This document shows positions 1 to 6,481 of a stretch of 6,852 bases of DNA, one piece after another. The DNA is from CAVSUR01 sp052143655 (lineage in GTDB: Bacteria > Actinomycetota > Actinomycetes > Streptosporangiales > Streptosporangiaceae): assembly GCA_052143655.1 (NCBI GenBank), contig JBKQSL010000390.1, positions 1-6,852 on the forward strand. Direction: 5' to 3'. A program made the translations under genes and the position numbers. The stretch's first letter is position 1. Each line of letters opens with the position of its first letter. Below the pieces are notes generated by a model that was not told the DNA's origin, ran no database searches, and saw only the letters and a list, made by a program, of their open reading frames with translations.

Positions 1-990
1 GCTGGCGTCCACCCGGCTGGCCCGGTGGATCAGCGAGGCGAACTTCATGACCTCGAACAGGTCGCGCGAGTTGTTGCACTCCGCGGCGTCGTGGCCGAGC
101 CCCACGTTGATCCCGGCGGCCTGTATCTCCGGCAGCCGGGCGATGCCGTTACCCAGCTTGGCGTTGGACGACGGGTTGTGCGAGATCTGCGTGCCGGTCT
201 GGCGCATCAGCGCGATCTCGGTGTCCGACAGCCAGACGCAGTGCGCGGCGATGCAGTTGCGGCCCAGGATGCCGGCGTCGTAGGCAACCTCGGTGGGCCG
301 CCGGCCGAATCGCTCCTTGGAGTTCTCCACCTCGGTCAGCGACTCGTTCAGGTGGATGTGGATGCCGGTGCCGAGGTCGTCGGCCAGCAGCCGGGCATCG
401 CGCAGCAGCTCCTCGGACGCCAGCGGCAGCCACTCGATGCCGACGTAGATCTCGATCCGGCCGTTCGCCGCGCCGTGCTTAGCCGCGAACGCCTCCTTGT
501 TGTCCTCCAGGGTGTCCAGGCTGTGCTCGGCATCGGCAACGTCGCTGGACAGCACCGCCCGGATCCCGATCTCCTGCGCGGCGTCAGCCAGCGCGTGCAG
601 CTGCCGGTACATGTCGTTGACGGTGGTCACGCCGCACTTGATCGACTCGCTGTAGCTGGCCAGGGCGGCCCAGTAGGCGGCGTCGTAGTCCAGCGCCCGG
701 ATGATCGGGTACCAGCAGGTTTCCAGGTACTCCCACAGCGGCAGGTGATCGCTCCAGCCCTTGCCGAGGGCGGTGTGGTAGTGCAGGTCGATCAGCCCGG
801 GCAGCACGGCCTTGCCGGTGGCGTCGATCACCCGCGCCCCGTCAGCCGGCTGCCTGGCCAGCACGTCAGCGGCCGGGCCGACATCGGTGATCCGGTCGCC
901 CTCTAGCACGACGGCGCCGTCGAAGATCACCTCGCCGGCGTCGTTCATCGTGACGACGGAGCCGTTAGTGATGATGATGCGCTCGGTCAT
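1..990 (-). CDS. Amidohydrolase, cytosine-deaminase/ATZ-TRZ-like (C-terminus cut by window edge)
   Basis: Metal-dependent hydrolase of the amidohydrolase superfamily; relatives deaminate or dechlorinate N-heterocycles (cytosine, guanine, S-adenosylhomocysteine, s-triazines). The 330 codons present show the ordered metal site: PGLIDLHYH with H70 and H72, HIHLNES with H213 and catalytic E216, AAHCVW with H250, SHNPSSNAKLGNG with H271, and GLGHDAAECNN with metal/catalytic D301. Family members usually have about 440-480 residues, so roughly a quarter lies beyond position 1. The ATG at 988-990 is preceded by GAGGAG (minus strand, 999-1004) eight bases upstream. The stop of the aldehyde dehydrogenase gene lies 18 nt upstream, so this is the last visible cistron of the operon. 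The usual GTDGAASNN signature reads G-H-D-A-A-E-C-N-N here, pointing to a less familiar subgroup. The fold and metal chemistry are secure; the substrate is unknown, probably an aminated ring compound. Confidence 0.93.
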   Translation of the reverse strand, partial: MTERIIITNGSVVTMNDAGEVIFDGAVVLEGDRITDVGPAADVLARQPADGARVIDATGKAVLPGLIDLHYHTALGKGWSDHLPLWEYLETCWYPIIRALDYDAAYWAALASYSESIKCGVTTVNDMYRQLHALADAAQEIGIRAVLSSDVADAEHSLDTLEDNKEAFAAKHGAANGRIEIYVGIEWLPLASEELLRDARLLADDLGTGIHIHLNESLTEVENSKERFGRRPTEVAYDAGILGRNCIAAHCVWLSDTEIALMRQTGTQISHNPSSNAKLGNGIARLPEIQAAGINVGLGHDAAECNNSRDLFEVMKFASLIHRASRVDAS

Positions 991-1008
991 GGCTGCCTCT
1001 CCTCGCGG

Positions 1009-2517
1009 TCACCGGCTGATGCCCTGGCCGGACTGCGGCACCGCCGCCTCCAGGTCCAGCCAGACGGACTTGGACTGCAGGTACGGCTCCAGGGCCTCCT
1101 CGCCCAGCTCACGGCCGAACCCGGACTGCTTGCGCCCGCCGAACGGGACCGTGACGTCGAACATGCCGTAGGTGTTGATCCACACCGTGCCGGCCTCGAT
1201 CCGCTCGGCCAGCCGCAGCGCCTTGCTGGTGTCGCTGGTCCAGATACCGGCGGCCAGCCCGTACCGGACGTCATTGGCCAGGACGGCCAGCTCCTCCTCA
1301 TCCTGCCAGCTGATGACCGACAGGATCGGGCCGAAGATCTCCTCCTGGGCGACCCGCATGTCGTTGCGCACCGCGGTGATCACGGTCGGCTCGGCGAAGA
1401 AGCCGCCCAGGCCGTCGACCTGCGCGGCACGGCCGCCGGTCACCACCTCCGCACCCGCGCCGACCGCGTCGGCGACGTCGCCAAGGACCCGCTCGCGGTG
1501 CGGCGCGGAGATCAGCGGGCCCATGTCGGTGCGCGGGTCCAGGCCGTGCCCCAGCCGGATCGCCCGGGCCTTGCGGGTGACCCGGTCGACCATCTCGGCG
1601 GCGACGGGCTCCTGCACGAACAGCCGCGATCCGGCCACGCAGGCCTGGCCCTGGTTGAAGAAGATCCCGCCGAACGCGCCGCTGGCCGCGGCGTCCAGGT
1701 TCGCGTCGGCGTACACGATGTTCGGGCTCTTGCCGCCCAGCTCCAGGTTGACCCGCTTGAGGTCGTCCGCGCTGGCCCGCAGGATGGCCTTGCCGGTCTC
1801 GGTCTGGCCGGTGAAGGCGATCTTGTCGACCTGCGGGTGGCGGGCCAGCGCCGCGCCGATGTCCGGGCCGCCGATCACGACGTTCACCACACCGGGCGGG
1901 AACCCGGCCTCGTGCACCAGTTCCATCAGCCGCAGCGTGGACAGCGGGGCGAGGTCGGAGGGCTTGACCACGAACGTGCAGCCCGCCGCCAGCGCGGGCC
2001 CGAGCTTGTAGGCCACCTCCAGCAGCGGGAAGTTCCACGGGGTGATCGCGGCCACTACCCCGACCGGCTCGCGCCGGACCATCGTGAGCATGCCCGGGAT
2101 CGAGTTCGGCTGCACCGATCCAGTGATCTTGGTGGCCCAGCCGGCGTAGTAGCGCAGCAGCTCGATCGACAGGGCGATGTCGACGTGCTGTGCCTCGCCC
2201 AGCGGCTTGCCGTTGTCGAGCACCTCGATGGTGGCGAGCTCGTCGCGGTGGCGCTCCATCAGGTCCGCCAGCGACCACAGCAGCCGCGCCCGCTGGGTGG
2301 GCGGGGCAGCCCGCCAGAGCGGGAAGGCGGTGCGGGCGGCGAGCACGGCCCGGTCCACGTCGGCCGCGCCAGCCAGCGGCGCCTCCGCCAGGACCTCGCC
2401 GGTCGCCGGGTTGAGCACGGCCAGCCGCTGGCCCGTCGCAGCGAACTCGCCGTCGATGTACAGCCGCAGCGGCCGGCTCAGGAAGTCAATCTCCGGCTCG
2501 GTGACAGTACTGGTCAT
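1009..2517 (-). CDS. NAD(P)-dependent aldehyde dehydrogenase
   Basis: Soluble ALDH-superfamily enzyme that oxidises an aldehyde to its carboxylate through a cysteine thiohemiacetal. At 502 residues it is full length. Visible motifs: PWNFP (N162), VVKPSD (K185), FTGQTETG at 235-242 (Rossmann glycine motif, Gln where Ser is common), LELGGKSPN with general base E259, FNQGQACVAGSR with nucleophile C293, EEIFGP (E393), and PFGGRKQSGFGRE near the C-terminus. The ATG at 2515-2517 has AGGAG five bases upstream (2523-2527). The alcohol dehydrogenase stop is only 11 nt before it, and the amidohydrolase starts 18 nt after its own stop. It most likely takes the aldehyde made by the neighbouring alcohol dehydrogenase. 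The motifs resemble the broad betaine/phenylacetaldehyde-dehydrogenase group, but the aldehyde cannot be named from sequence. Confidence 0.96.
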   Translation of the reverse strand: MTSTVTEPEIDFLSRPLRLYIDGEFAATGQRLAVLNPATGEVLAEAPLAGAADVDRAVLAARTAFPLWRAAPPTQRARLLWSLADLMERHRDELATIEVLDNGKPLGEAQHVDIALSIELLRYYAGWATKITGSVQPNSIPGMLTMVRREPVGVVAAITPWNFPLLEVAYKLGPALAAGCTFVVKPSDLAPLSTLRLMELVHEAGFPPGVVNVVIGGPDIGAALARHPQVDKIAFTGQTETGKAILRASADDLKRVNLELGGKSPNIVYADANLDAAASGAFGGIFFNQGQACVAGSRLFVQEPVAAEMVDRVTRKARAIRLGHGLDPRTDMGPLISAPHRERVLGDVADAVGAGAEVVTGGRAAQVDGLGGFFAEPTVITAVRNDMRVAQEEIFGPILSVISWQDEEELAVLANDVRYGLAAGIWTSDTSKALRLAERIEAGTVWINTYGMFDVTVPFGGRKQSGFGRELGEEALEPYLQSKSVWLDLEAAVPQSGQGISR

Positions 2518-2528
2518 GGCATCTCCTG

Positions 2529-3554
2529 CTAGCTGAGGTCGAGCACCTGGCGGCCGAGCACGCTGCGCTTTCGCAGCGCACCGAGCGCCTCGTGGATGCC
2601 GTCGAGCGGGAACCGCGCCGCCAGCGGGACGGTCATCGCGCTGACCGCGGCCAGCGCGATGGCGTCCTGGAGGTCCTGGCGGGTGGCCGCGACCGTGGAC
2701 ACCAGCGTGGCCTCCGACAGGATGAACTCGAGCGGGTGGATGCTCAGCGGCTGGTCGGTGTAGCCGGTGGAGACGAACGTCCCGCCCTTGGCCAGCGTGC
2801 GCACTCCGGCCGTCATTGACTCGGTAGTGCCGACAAGCTCGAAGAACACGTCGGCACCGCAGCCGCCGGTCAGCTCACGGACCTGGCCGGCCAGCTGGGC
2901 GTACTGCTCGGGGCCTGGCACCAGCACGCCGTCGGCCGCGCCGTGCTCGCGGGCGAAGTCGAGCTTCTCGGCCGAGTCGGCCACCGCGATCACCCGGGCG
3001 CCGGCCTGCGCGGCCGCCTGGACGACCAGGATCCCGACGCCGCCGATGCCGTCAACGACCGCGGTCTGCCCCAGCCGCAGCCCGGACAGCCGGGCCGTGT
3101 GCACCGCGGTCATCCCGGCGCAGGTGAGCACGGCTGCGGTGGCCAGGTCGACCGACTCGGGGATCAGCACCAGGTTGCGCTCGGGCACCACCACGTACTC
3201 GGCGTCGCCGCCGTCGGTGTTGAACCCCAGCTGGCCCGGCTCGGTGTCGCAGATGTTGGGCCGCCCGGCCAGGCACTGCTCGCACCAGCCGCAGAACAGC
3301 TTGTTGTAGACGGCAACCCGGTCGCCGGCCGACAGCGCGACCGCGCCGCCGGTGGCCTCGACCACCCCGGCCGCCTCGTGCCCGATCGTCATCGGATAGG
3401 GATCGGGCTTGATCATGCCGTCCAGGATGTGCAGGTCGGTGCCGCAGACCCCGGCGGCGTGGATGCGGACCAGCACCTCGCCGGGGCCCGGCTCAGGCGG
3501 CGGCAGGTCATCCAGCCGCAGGCTCAGGTCCTCGAAGATACGGGCAGCGCGCAT
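2529..3554 (-). CDS. Zinc-dependent alcohol dehydrogenase (medium-chain, sorbitol/threonine dehydrogenase-like)
   Basis: Medium-chain dehydrogenase of 341 residues, expected to oxidise an alcohol to an aldehyde in the cytosol. Catalytic zinc ligands are C37 (GVCGTD), H59-E60 (GHEAAG) and probably C145. The structural zinc lobe is C88, C91, C94 and C102 with the classical C-x2-C-x2-C-x7-C spacing. The nucleotide fold shows GIGGVG at 169-174 and an acidic D193 at the end of the second strand, which favours NAD over NADP. The ATG at 3552-3554 is the only sensible start, because an in-frame stop (the TenA-like stop, 3561-3563) lies just upstream. The purine-rich AAGGAA (3567-3572) is 12 nt from the ATG, longer than ideal, so translation may depend on coupling with the upstream cistron. 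The aldehyde dehydrogenase follows after 11 nt, forming an alcohol-aldehyde-acid oxidation pair. Confidence 0.95.
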   Translation of the reverse strand: MRAARIFEDLSLRLDDLPPPEPGPGEVLVRIHAAGVCGTDLHILDGMIKPDPYPMTIGHEAAGVVEATGGAVALSAGDRVAVYNKLFCGWCEQCLAGRPNICDTEPGQLGFNTDGGDAEYVVVPERNLVLIPESVDLATAAVLTCAGMTAVHTARLSGLRLGQTAVVDGIGGVGILVVQAAAQAGARVIAVADSAEKLDFAREHGAADGVLVPGPEQYAQLAGQVRELTGGCGADVFFELVGTTESMTAGVRTLAKGGTFVSTGYTDQPLSIHPLEFILSEATLVSTVAATRQDLQDAIALAAVSAMTVPLAARFPLDGIHEALGALRKRSVLGRQVLDLS

Positions 3555-3560
3555 GCGGGC

Positions 3561-4173
3561 TCACGGTTCCTTCCCGCCCGGGCTGCCGGTTCCGGCAGGC
3601 GCGCCCAGGGCCATCTCCCAGAACTGCATTTCATAGCGGGTCGAGGTGTCGCGTAGTCGTCGTTGCCGAACATGGCGATCCAGTCGGCATACACCGGGTC
3701 GGCGGGCAGGGCGGCCATCAGCGGGCCGGCCAGCTCGCCGTAGCTGCACTGGCAGGGCAGCACGGCGGTCAGGCCCCCGGCACAGCTGCCCTGGGCGCAG
3801 GTTGCCAGCAGGTGCCGGGTGCGGGCGTAGGTGACCGGTTCCATCTCGCCCGCGGCCGGCTCGCCGTCCGGCCCGCCGAGGCGGTGCCAGAACGCGAGGT
3901 TAGCGGGAATCTCGGTGCCGGAGATCTGCCGCCGGAACCGGGTCAGCACGTCGATCGGGCGAGATCGGGGGCCGTGGCCACGACCAGGCCGAGCGCGCGG
4001 GCGTAGTCCCCGAGGTAGAGGGTGTTCTGCTGGAAATAGCGGCGGAAAGTCCGGTGCCGCAGCGTGCCCGCCGCGATCTGGGTGACCATGGGATGGCCGG
4101 TGGCGGCGGCCCAGGCCTGCATCCCCCGTTCGCGCAGCCCTAGGGACAGGCAGAACCCTGACCGGTCGGACAT
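3561..4173 (-). pseudogene. TenA-like (thiaminase II family) gene, frameshifted and internally deleted
   Basis: TenA proteins are helical-bundle enzymes that release the aminopyrimidine from thiamine or hydrolyse aminopyrimidine breakdown products. Three frames are needed. Frame 1 (from ATG 4171-4173) holds HPMVTQIAAGTLRHRTFRRY, then QQNTLYLGDYARAL and ATAPDL, and stops at 3943-3945. Frame 2 begins near 3957 with VLTRFRRQISGTEIP and holds LPCQCSY, whose Cys codon (3752-3754) matches catalytic Cys135 of B. subtilis TenA. Frame 3 begins near 3650 with TSTRYEMQFWEMAL, whose Glu codon (3630-3632) matches Glu205, and stops at 3561-3563. From N50 (family Asp44) to the Cys is 272 nt; one added base gives exactly the family spacing of 91 codons, so the first lesion is a 1-nt loss. 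From the Cys to the Glu is 122 nt (about 41 codons) against 70 in TenA, so about 88 nt are missing at the second lesion. A GTG at 4183-4185 is an alternative start. No Shine-Dalgarno precedes either start. The stop is 6 nt from the alcohol dehydrogenase start. Confidence 0.85.
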
Positions 4174-4185
4174 AATATGCAGCAC

Positions 4186-4197
4186 ATCATATATGAT
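4186..4197. promoter_or_regulatory. Perfect 12-bp palindrome, candidate GntR operator
   Basis: ATCATATATGAT is a perfect inverted repeat in an AT-rich island (about 4171-4200) within otherwise very GC-rich DNA. It lies between the GntR-family gene and the first cistron of the operon. FadR-subfamily regulators commonly bind short AT-centred palindromes next to their own gene, so this is the best candidate binding site. A second odd-centred palindrome, CATA-A-TATG (4171-4179), overlaps the TenA-like ATG. Binding is inferred from position and symmetry. Confidence 0.6.
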
Positions 4198-4210
4198 CTA
4201 TGAGCGTCAA
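4186..4210 (-). promoter_or_regulatory. Candidate promoter of the TenA-ADH-ALDH-amidohydrolase operon
   Basis: On the minus strand TATGAT (4186-4191) resembles a -10 box and TTGACG (4205-4210) a -35 box. The 13-nt spacer is too short for a standard promoter, so the -10 may act without that -35. A start of transcription 6-8 nt beyond the -10 would fall about 4-6 nt before the ATG at 4173, giving an almost leaderless mRNA. That would agree with the lack of a Shine-Dalgarno. The -10 lies inside the palindrome, so a bound regulator would block polymerase. Confidence 0.35.
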
Positions 4211-4239
4211 GGACTTCCAGCGTCCCCGCCGAGTCCCCC

Positions 4240-4941
4240 TCACGTCTCCTCAAGCGCCCTCAGCTGATCATCACGCACGCTGCGGATGTGCGCGCGCATC
4301 TGCTGCTCGGCCAGGTCAGAGTCGCGGGCGGTGATCGCCGCGACGATCTTGTCATGCTCGTCGAGGGATGTCTCGATCCGGCCCGGGATCTCGGCCGTCA
4401 GCTGGCCGATCCGGGTCAGGTGGGCCCGCAGGTTCTCGATGAGCGCGCGGATCCTGGTGTTCTGCACATGGTCGAACAGCACCGAGTCGAACTCCCAGAT
4501 CAGGCCGGTGAGCTCGGCCGACTGCCCGGCTGCGCGCAGTTCCCTGCTACGCCGGGAGATGCGCTCCAGCTGGGCCAGGTCCTGCTCGCTCATCGACTCG
4601 GCCGCCCACCGGGCCGCCGCGTTCTCCAGCAGTTCGCGCAGCTCGTAGATCTCCCGCAGGTCCTGACGGGAGTACCCGGTCACCACGGCGCCCTTGAACG
4701 ACGTCGTCTCGACCAGCCCGTCCTGCTCCAGCCGGCCCAGCGCCTCGCGGATCGGGGTCTTGCTCACCCCCAGCTGCTCGGCCAGCGTCGCCTCGCGCAG
4801 GGGGTCTCCGGGCGGCAGCCGCAGGGCGATGATGGCGTCCTTGAGCTCCTCGTAGACCCAGTCGGTCACCTTGCGGCGATCATGCCGGCCGCTGAAGACC
4901 GGATCCGGCTCGGCGCTCTCCTGGACTGCGCGCGCGGCCAC
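4240..4941 (-). CDS. GntR-family transcriptional regulator, FadR/FCD subfamily
   Basis: DNA-binding regulator of 233 residues, the usual length for FadR-type GntR proteins. Residues about 24-88 form the winged helix: YEELKDAIIALRLPPGDPLR, then ATLAEQLGVSKTPIREALGR and LEQDGLVET. Residues about 92-230 form the helical FCD effector domain, which in many members holds a metal through one Asp and three His. Here H196 (DEHDKI) and H218 (MRAHI) are kept, but the usual D-x-x-F-H reads I148-W-E-F-D152, so two ligands differ. The start is a GTG (4939-4941), chosen because AAGGAGGT lies exactly six bases upstream. It probably represses the operon that begins 66 nt beyond its stop and responds to a pathway carboxylate or related ligand. 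Autoregulation is possible, but no copy of the 12-bp palindrome lies upstream of the gene. The family is secure; the ligand is unknown. Confidence 0.94.
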   Translation of the reverse strand: MAARAVQESAEPDPVFSGRHDRRKVTDWVYEELKDAIIALRLPPGDPLREATLAEQLGVSKTPIREALGRLEQDGLVETTSFKGAVVTGYSRQDLREIYELRELLENAAARWAAESMSEQDLAQLERISRRSRELRAAGQSAELTGLIWEFDSVLFDHVQNTRIRALIENLRAHLTRIGQLTAEIPGRIETSLDEHDKIVAAITARDSDLAEQQMRAHIRSVRDDQLRALEET

Positions 4942-4947
4942 CCGGCC

Positions 4948-4955
4948 ACCTCCTT
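4948..4955 (-). promoter_or_regulatory. Strong ribosome binding site of the GntR gene
   Basis: AAGGAGGT on the minus strand is a near-perfect complement of the 16S rRNA tail, spaced six bases from the GTG at 4939-4941. It decides that start over any internal one. Confidence 0.8.
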
Positions 4956-4963
4956 GCCCTTAG

Positions 4964-4993
4964 TGACTACCCCGCTGATGACTGCCCCGCTGG
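4964..4993. repeat. 15-bp imperfect tandem duplication upstream of GntR
   Basis: TGACTACCCCGCTGA (4964-4978) is followed directly by TGACTGCCCCGCTGG (4979-4993), with two mismatches. It lies just upstream of the GntR Shine-Dalgarno, so it would fall in the promoter or leader. It may be a protein site or simple slippage; nothing in the sequence decides. Confidence 0.45.
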
Positions 4994-5375
4994 CCTGGCC
5001 GGCCTGCCCGCCAGGTCCGCTGAGCGGGACGGCGCGGCTGGTCACTCATGCGCCCCCCGTCCGGGCAGCTCACCAGCCATGCCGCCAGGTCCGGCTGCCA
5101 CAGCGGCGTGCCGCAGCGCGGTGCCGCGGCGGCGTGCGAGGCGCTGGTGAATACCCGGCGCTCGTGCCGCCTGCCGCCGCGAGCAGCCATCTTTGACCGG
5201 CAGCATACGCTTTGCGCCCCGGCCCCGGACCGTCTGCGCACAGCGCAACCGCGGACTGCCTGCCGTCGGCAGCCCTGCAGGTCCGGCCCCGATCCGCCAC
5301 TGTCCATTTCGCGCTCCCCGCCAGCACCCCGGCACCGGCGAGGAACCCACGCAGCGAATCGTAAAGCGATATGCC

Positions 5376-5420
5376 GGCGAAAGGCGAGGGCCTTCCGCCC
5401 CCATCCACCCGGCTTTCGCC
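5376..5420 (-). terminator. Weak inverted repeat downstream of the LLM gene, possible terminator
   Basis: GGCGAAAG (5376-5383) pairs with CTTTCGCC (5413-5420) across a 29-nt loop that can itself pair weakly (GGCG with CGCC). It lies 65-110 nt beyond the LLM stop on the transcribed strand. There is no T-run, so if it ends transcription it is not a classical intrinsic terminator. Confidence 0.2.
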
Positions 5421-5485
5421 CGCCGGGCCGGCCGCCGTCGCGTGCCGCGCCGGCCGCCGGAAGGGATCGTGCGGCAGCCGCGGCA

Positions 5486-6481
5486 TCATGGCGAAGCGGC
5501 CCGCCAGGCCGCGGCGAACGCCCGCACCGTGTCCATCCGGCGGGCCCCGAGCGGGAACACGTGCACCGAGTCCGCCCCGGCGGCCAGGGCCGCGGCGATC
5601 TGCGCCCGCGCCCGGCTGCCGTTCCCGGCCAGCGCGACCTGACGGACGAAGTCGCCGGGCAGCTGCGCCGCGGCCGAGGCCGCCTCCTGGAACTCGCCGC
5701 CCTGGTAGCCGGACCGCACCCGCTCGGCGACCGCCGGATCCAGGCCCGCCAGCTGGCAGATGTGCGGCGCGGTCTGCGGGAACCAGGCGGCGATCGACCG
5801 GGCCGCCGCGAGGGCCGCGCCCTCGTCCTCGTCGATCGCGCCGTAGGCGAACACGGCCAGGTGCGGGCACGGCCGCCCGGCCTGCTGCGCGCCCTGGCGG
5901 ACCTGCGCGATCGCCCAGTCCAGGGCGGCGGGGAACAGCCCCACCAGCAAGATCACGCCGTCCGCGACCCGGCCGGCCAGCCGCAGCGTCCGCGGGCCGC
6001 TGGCCGAGACATAGACCGGGATGCCGGACCGCGCGCCGAAGCGCAGGTGAGCCTCGTGCAGCGCGAAGCCGCCGCCGGACTGGCTGACCACCTCGCCGTT
6101 CCACAGCCGCCGGATCGCGGTGATGGCGGCCTCCAGCTCAGCTGGCCGGCTCGGCTGCAGGCCGAGCGCGAGCAGCGGCCGGTCGCCGGTCCCGATCCCG
6201 AGGACAAGGCGGCCGCCGGAGACCTCGTCCACGGTGGCCGCCGCCGCCGCCGTGATCGCCGGGTGGCGGGTCGCCGGGTTGGTGACCGCGGTGCCCAGCA
6301 GCAGCCGGGACGTGCGCGCGGCCGCCAGGGTCAGGTAGCTGTAGCAGTTGCGCGCATGCAGCGAGGAATCGGTCAGCCACAGGTGGTCGAAGCCCAGGCT
6401 CTCGATCTCCTGCGCCATGGCGCCGAAATCGGCGGGCGGATCGACGCCCTGCAGCACCACCCCGCATTTCGCTCCGGTCAT
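5486..6481 (-). CDS. LLM-class flavin/F420-dependent oxidoreductase (MER-like)
   Basis: TIM-barrel enzyme of the bacterial luciferase-like superfamily, 331 residues, typical for the methylenetetrahydromethanopterin-reductase-like branch that uses coenzyme F420 or reduced FMN. Diagnostic stretches: SLGFDHLWLTDS (28-39), LGTAVTNPATRHP (62-74, the region of the family's strained peptide bulge), DEVSGGRLVLGIGTGD (85-100), and YVSASGPRTLRLAGRVADGV (157-176), which binds cofactor phosphate in relatives. The ATG at 6479-6481 overlaps the stop of the upstream remnant as ATGA. AGGAAGG lies about seven bases upstream. It could carry out a hydride transfer or an oxygenation; RutA, which opens the uracil ring, belongs to the same superfamily but to a different branch. 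The substrate is not identifiable. It reads in the same direction as the GntR operon but is separated from it by about 545 bp. Confidence 0.93.
   Translation of the reverse strand: MTGAKCGVVLQGVDPPADFGAMAQEIESLGFDHLWLTDSSLHARNCYSYLTLAAARTSRLLLGTAVTNPATRHPAITAAAAATVDEVSGGRLVLGIGTGDRPLLALGLQPSRPAELEAAITAIRRLWNGEVVSQSGGGFALHEAHLRFGARSGIPVYVSASGPRTLRLAGRVADGVILLVGLFPAALDWAIAQVRQGAQQAGRPCPHLAVFAYGAIDEDEGAALAAARSIAAWFPQTAPHICQLAGLDPAVAERVRSGYQGGEFQEAASAAAQLPGDFVRQVALAGNGSRARAQIAAALAAGADSVHVFPLGARRMDTVRAFAAAWRAASP

Larger units (their letters stand above)
4956..5485. other. Intergenic spacer without a recognisable gene
   Basis: No reading frame on either strand here shows a known motif or convincing protein-like composition; the open stretches are Arg/Ala/Pro/Gly-rich, as expected from random GC-rich DNA. 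The stretch separates the LLM oxidoreductase stop from the GntR start, so it should hold the regulator's promoter and leader and the end of the upstream transcript. Visible details are a 15-bp imperfect tandem repeat near the GntR gene, a short AT-containing hairpin-like ATCG-TAAAG-CGAT near 5358-5370, and two direct copies of CCGGCCGCCG (5428-5437 and 5450-5459). A strongly decayed gene cannot be excluded. Confidence 0.6.

Noticed and set aside
25..906. Long open frame on the plus strand opposite the amidohydrolase
   Set aside because: It is antisense to a gene with a full metal-ligand set, shows no motif of its own, and arises from GC-rich codon bias.
1172..2532. Long plus-strand open frames opposite the aldehyde dehydrogenase
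   Set aside because: Low-complexity Arg/Ser/Pro/Gly-rich translations without domains; the minus-strand ALDH explains the DNA.
3940..3970. Programmed ribosomal frameshift in the TenA-like gene
   Set aside because: There is no slippery heptamer with a downstream structure that I can see, and a second out-of-frame deletion further on would still destroy the protein.
5036..5078. GGCTGGT / ACCAGCC inverted repeat in the spacer
   Set aside because: Only seven base pairs with a loop of about 29 nt in very GC-rich DNA; expected by chance.
4288..5196. 302-codon plus-strand frame opposite the GntR gene and running into the spacer
   Set aside because: Antisense to a clear winged-helix regulator; the part beyond the gene has no recognisable protein features or convincing ribosome site.
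5193..5198. TTGACC on the plus strand as a -35 box
   Set aside because: No -10-like sequence follows at the right distance and there is no plus-strand gene to serve.
5070..6104. 344-codon minus-strand frame crossing the LLM gene and the spacer
   Set aside because: Out of frame with the LLM motifs and extremely Arg/Gly/Ala-rich; a codon-bias shadow.
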